Assembly (NCBI GenBank): GCA_027559495.1 | Contig: JAMXSV010000010.1 | Location: forward strand, 1,860,001-1,924,000 | Source of the DNA: Aurifilum marmelostoma | Taxonomy: Eukaryota > Ascomycota > Sordariomycetes > Diaporthales > Cryphonectriaceae | Direction: 5' to 3' | DNA: 64,000 nucleotides | Shown here: one piece after another, positions 61,350-64,000 of the stretch | Position numbering within the stretch: position 1 is the stretch's first letter | How the letters are laid out: every line of letters begins with the position of its first letter | Notes under the pieces: generated by a model | The model's database searches: none | The model's input: the letters and a program-made list of their open reading frames with translations, nothing else | Told to the model about the DNA's origin: nothing | Program-made: the position numbers and the translations under genes

Positions 61350-62948
61350 GGAGGAGGAGGTCCCGATTACAAGACGTATCCCAGGACAACAAAAGGTTTA
61401 ATAAACGCCTTCTCTTTGCTTGATGCTTCTTCTTCTTCTTCTCTTTCTCTCAAGTGTAGATTCGTATGGGTGAATGTGTAGATGCCAATCTCATAAGTTG
61501 TGGTGAGAATCTAGGGGTCCAAGTCATGATGCGAAAGTGTTTACAGATGAAGAGCGGGGGCGAGGGCGAGTGCACAAGCAACTCTCCAAGACACCAAGAA
61601 CGAAGGCGGTGTCTGTTCTGCGCCTAGGATATACCAGGCGATCTCGGCTCGTTCGCTTTAGAGGGGCTGCAGGACTTCACTCGGGAGGTTATGGACCGGT
61701 GCTGTTGTGTATCTGGAGGGTGGGAAGCAGGAAACAGGGCTGATCGGTCCTCTGACAAACGATAGTAGTGTTGTTCTCGTCGCGAAGGCGGGATGAGAAT
61801 AGTGGCTTGTCTCGGGATTAAACCTATATGTGTATGCGCCGCCACTGTCGCAACTGGTCGCCGTACGTGTGGGACAGAGGGAATGGATGCAAGGCTACTT
61901 CGGGCCCAGCGGTCAGATCAAGCAGCAGGTGGATTGACTCACTCACGCCCGCCTTGATCCATGAACAGTGGAGAATGGGTGCATGACCAAAAGACCCATT
62001 TGTATGTTTACTGTCAATTTCACGACGACAAAGATCAGGAACACCGCTATAGCAGTAAAAATGGAGGGGCTGGCACGGCACGGCGGTGGCGGAAGAAGGG
62101 GGGGGGCAGCCGGGGGGGGCAGGATGGCTGCGCCTGTCCGTCGTCAAGGAATCAAAAAAAGAAGAGGGACAACCTTGTTCAGAGTACTGTAACTATTGGC
62201 ACTGTACACACTGACAATAACATCTCTCAAAGCCATCCAATCATCATCTCACAATCTTTCGCGCTCCACGGGCTCCACGCGTGTGCATGAGCCTTCTTTC
62301 TCTAGCGCGACGTGCTTGGTAGGCAATGAGAGGGGCAGACAGCCGCGTATCTAAGTCTTTGTTTGTTTACAGACACCACATAGTACATAGTACGCGTTTC
62401 TCTTCCCTGCAAGTCGAAAGAGGTGTGGGGTCAGAAGCCTGTGACTTTACTTATCAGACTTATGTACCGTGATACAAGGAGCAGGGAAAAGGCAGGCAGG
62501 CTAGTCGTGTCGTCGGGAGGGTCCGTCACTGTTGTGTTGCTGCAAAGATGGCATGTGATGTGAAATGTCGAATCCAAGGCCTCTTGAATCTACCACCCAG
62601 GCCACCATAGCGCATACTGTACAGACTATGTGGCGCCCCTGCACTACGTATGCAAGCACTTTAATCGATTGGCCCACCCCCGGCTGCCTACATTATGGTA
62701 CATGCGGTAGTACACAGTACTTAGGTCGTCATAAGTTAGTATGCAGTAAACACTGTTGACGTGTCTGACCGCTGAGAGAGGCCACCTCGTGCCACCGTGC
62801 CCATCGTCCAGTTGGCCACATGTGACAGATCCACTCGAGGCACTGAGGGGAAGAGGGGAAAGAAGGGACCGGAGAGGAGAGGGGAAAAGTAAGAGGAGGC
62901 ATGGGACAACACGATCAACATGACCTCATCGTCTTGATTGGCAGGATC
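61350..62948. other. Intergenic, 1.6 kb
   Basis: Between two minus-strand genes: it holds the promoter of the membrane-protein gene and the 3' flank of the P450. A G-rich block is listed separately. Short GTAC-rich words occur around 62385-62400 and 62690-62728. No gene is supported. Confidence 0.6.
62080..62119 (+). repeat. G-rich block with G9 and G8 runs
   Basis: GGCGG-type repeats followed by G9 (62098-62106) and G8 (62112-62119). It could form a G-quadruplex on this strand. It is non-coding. Confidence 0.7.
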
Positions 62949-64000
62949 TCAAGACGGGCGGGCTGGAGAGGAGGGAACTCTCTCGAAGCGTAGCCACAGC
63001 TGCTCACTCGCCGGTCTGCCAGTGTACCCATCCCCCTGTTCAATACCTGCATCGTCCACAATGAATGTAGTATAGTTCAGGTACACCATTGCAGTGATCA
63101 GTTTCATCTCTACCTGTCGATGAGCATACATTTACAAAAGATCAATGAGGCCACCACTCACCGTGTACAGCAAAGTTAGACCCGATACACATTCTACCCC
63201 CAGAGGAGAAGGCCCAGAACTGTCTGTTCATCGCTCTCCGCCTCTCTTGGTCCCTCTCGTCGAGCCAGCGCATCGGATCCCACTCATCAGGCCGAGGAAA
63301 CACGCTCTCGTCACGGTGCAGAGTGTGTGCCGTCGCCGCGATCCTGACACCGCCCGGGATCGTGTGTGGCCCAATCCTGGCCGATGGAAAAGGTACTTCT
63401 CGCGGCTGAGGTCCAGGAATCGGTGCATGGAGCCGCATCGTCTCCGTGACGATGGCATGGAGAAGCGGCAGGCTGTCTAATGTCTTGGGGTCAGGGAGGG
63501 AGCTGTGGCGGCTGTCTTCGGCACGGGCACTGGGCTGTACTGTCAGTAGCTCGTCGCGCAGCTTGGCCTGAAGCTCCGGGCGCTGGCACATCCGCCAGGC
63601 CAGGTAGGTCAGGCCCAGCCCGGCTGTCTCCTGCCCGGCGAGGACGTGATCCCAGAGCTCGGACTGGATGGTCAGCTCGCGCTGGAGGATGGAGGTGCTG
63701 TACAGGGGTGACATGTTGCCATGTGCCTCCTCCTCCTTGGCGATACCATTGATGAGCGCCTTCATGACCACCGCATCGTCGGCAGCGGCCCCCTCCCTTG
63801 AGGTCCTGGCAGAAGCCCCCAGGTAGGCTAGAGTCTGCTCGCACAGGAGGGTATTCCACGCTGCCAGCTCCTTATTGGCATCGTCCACCCAGCTGGGGTA
63901 CAGGCTGATCCCGAGCCGCTTACAGAAGGCCGTCAGCCGTGGCATCTCCTGGGGGAAGAAGGCATAGTCGTTGCGCGACTTGTACAGCTCGAGCCAGTGC
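62949..64000 (-). CDS. Cytochrome P450, partial (5' part outside window)
   Basis: Heme-thiolate monooxygenase; about the last 330 residues are in the window and the gene continues past 64000. Exons are 64000-63162 and 63109-62949, joined by a 52-nt intron with matching phase. The I-helix AGQETAGLGLTY (oxygen activation), the K-helix ETMR (ExxR), a PREVPF-type region, the PERF-like W-D-P-M-R-W and the heme loop FSSGGRMCIGSNFAVH (Cys ligand) are all present, followed by EMKLITAMVYLNYTTFIVDD. It is a fungal microsomal-type P450, but the substrate cannot be told. The N-terminal membrane anchor is beyond the edge. G5/C5 runs inside leave the frame intact. Confidence 0.92.

Overview
This window is nuclear DNA from a filamentous ascomycete (Pezizomycotina, most likely a Sordariomycete). 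The evidence is short GT-AG introns (about 50-130 nt), C/G-ending codons, long pyrimidine-rich leaders, wide intergenic gaps and gene content: AA9 LPMO, GH55, GH28, GH125/Mug157 and a filamentous-type PABP. I saw no rRNA, tRNA, transposon, CRISPR or bacterial-type operon.

Layout. 1.7-5.05 kb (-): two-finger C2H2 plus fungal-specific-domain transcription factor. 5.05-14.0 kb: a gene-poor stretch of about 9 kb. 14.0-16.7 kb (+): secreted GH55 beta-1,3-glucanase. 18.0-21.0 kb (-): Rsc9-type chromatin remodeller subunit, head-to-head with an unrecognised 814-aa protein carrying an internal Zn2Cys6 motif (22.0-24.6 kb). 25.3-26.0 kb (-): MsrB, divergent from an ArfGAP (26.7-28.4 kb). 29.1-29.5 kb (-): Sft1/Bet1-type SNARE, divergent from a Ysc84/SYLF-SH3 protein (30.7-32.2 kb). 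32.9-33.8 kb (-): AA9 LPMO. 35.3-37.3 kb (+): two neighbouring unrecognised two-TM proteins. 39.5-40.8 kb (+): GH28 endopolygalacturonase. 41.9-43.3 kb (+): MFS transporter. 45.4-47.6 kb (+): GH125/Mug157 mannosidase. 47.9-48.3 kb (-): small secreted protein. 49.1-52.8 kb (-): Hul5-type HECT E3 ligase. 54.8-57.2 kb (+): PABP. 58.6-61.3 kb (-): unrecognised membrane protein. 62.9-64.0 kb (-): cytochrome P450 running off the right edge.

Housekeeping genes (chromatin, vesicle traffic, actin, ubiquitin, mRNA) are interleaved with secreted carbohydrate-active enzymes (AA9 for cellulose, GH28 for pectin, GH55 for beta-1,3-glucan). This suggests a plant-associated or saprotrophic lifestyle. The enzymes are not tightly clustered and I see no obvious secondary-metabolite cluster.

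The most striking signal is quality-related or biological: five conserved genes (the C2H2 factor, rsc9, the ArfGAP, ysc84 and hul5) are each open except for exactly one extra base in a homopolymer. In all five the tract is a C-run on the given strand, whichever way the gene is transcribed. In each case the summed exon length is 3n+1 and the conserved protein resumes in the next frame. I treat these as probable sequence errors and annotate the genes as intact in function. No restored sequences are written out. Other items of interest are A-rich tracts in the PABP leader, the tandem two-TM proteins, the internal zinc-cluster protein, and an orphan codon-biased fragment near 17.3 kb.
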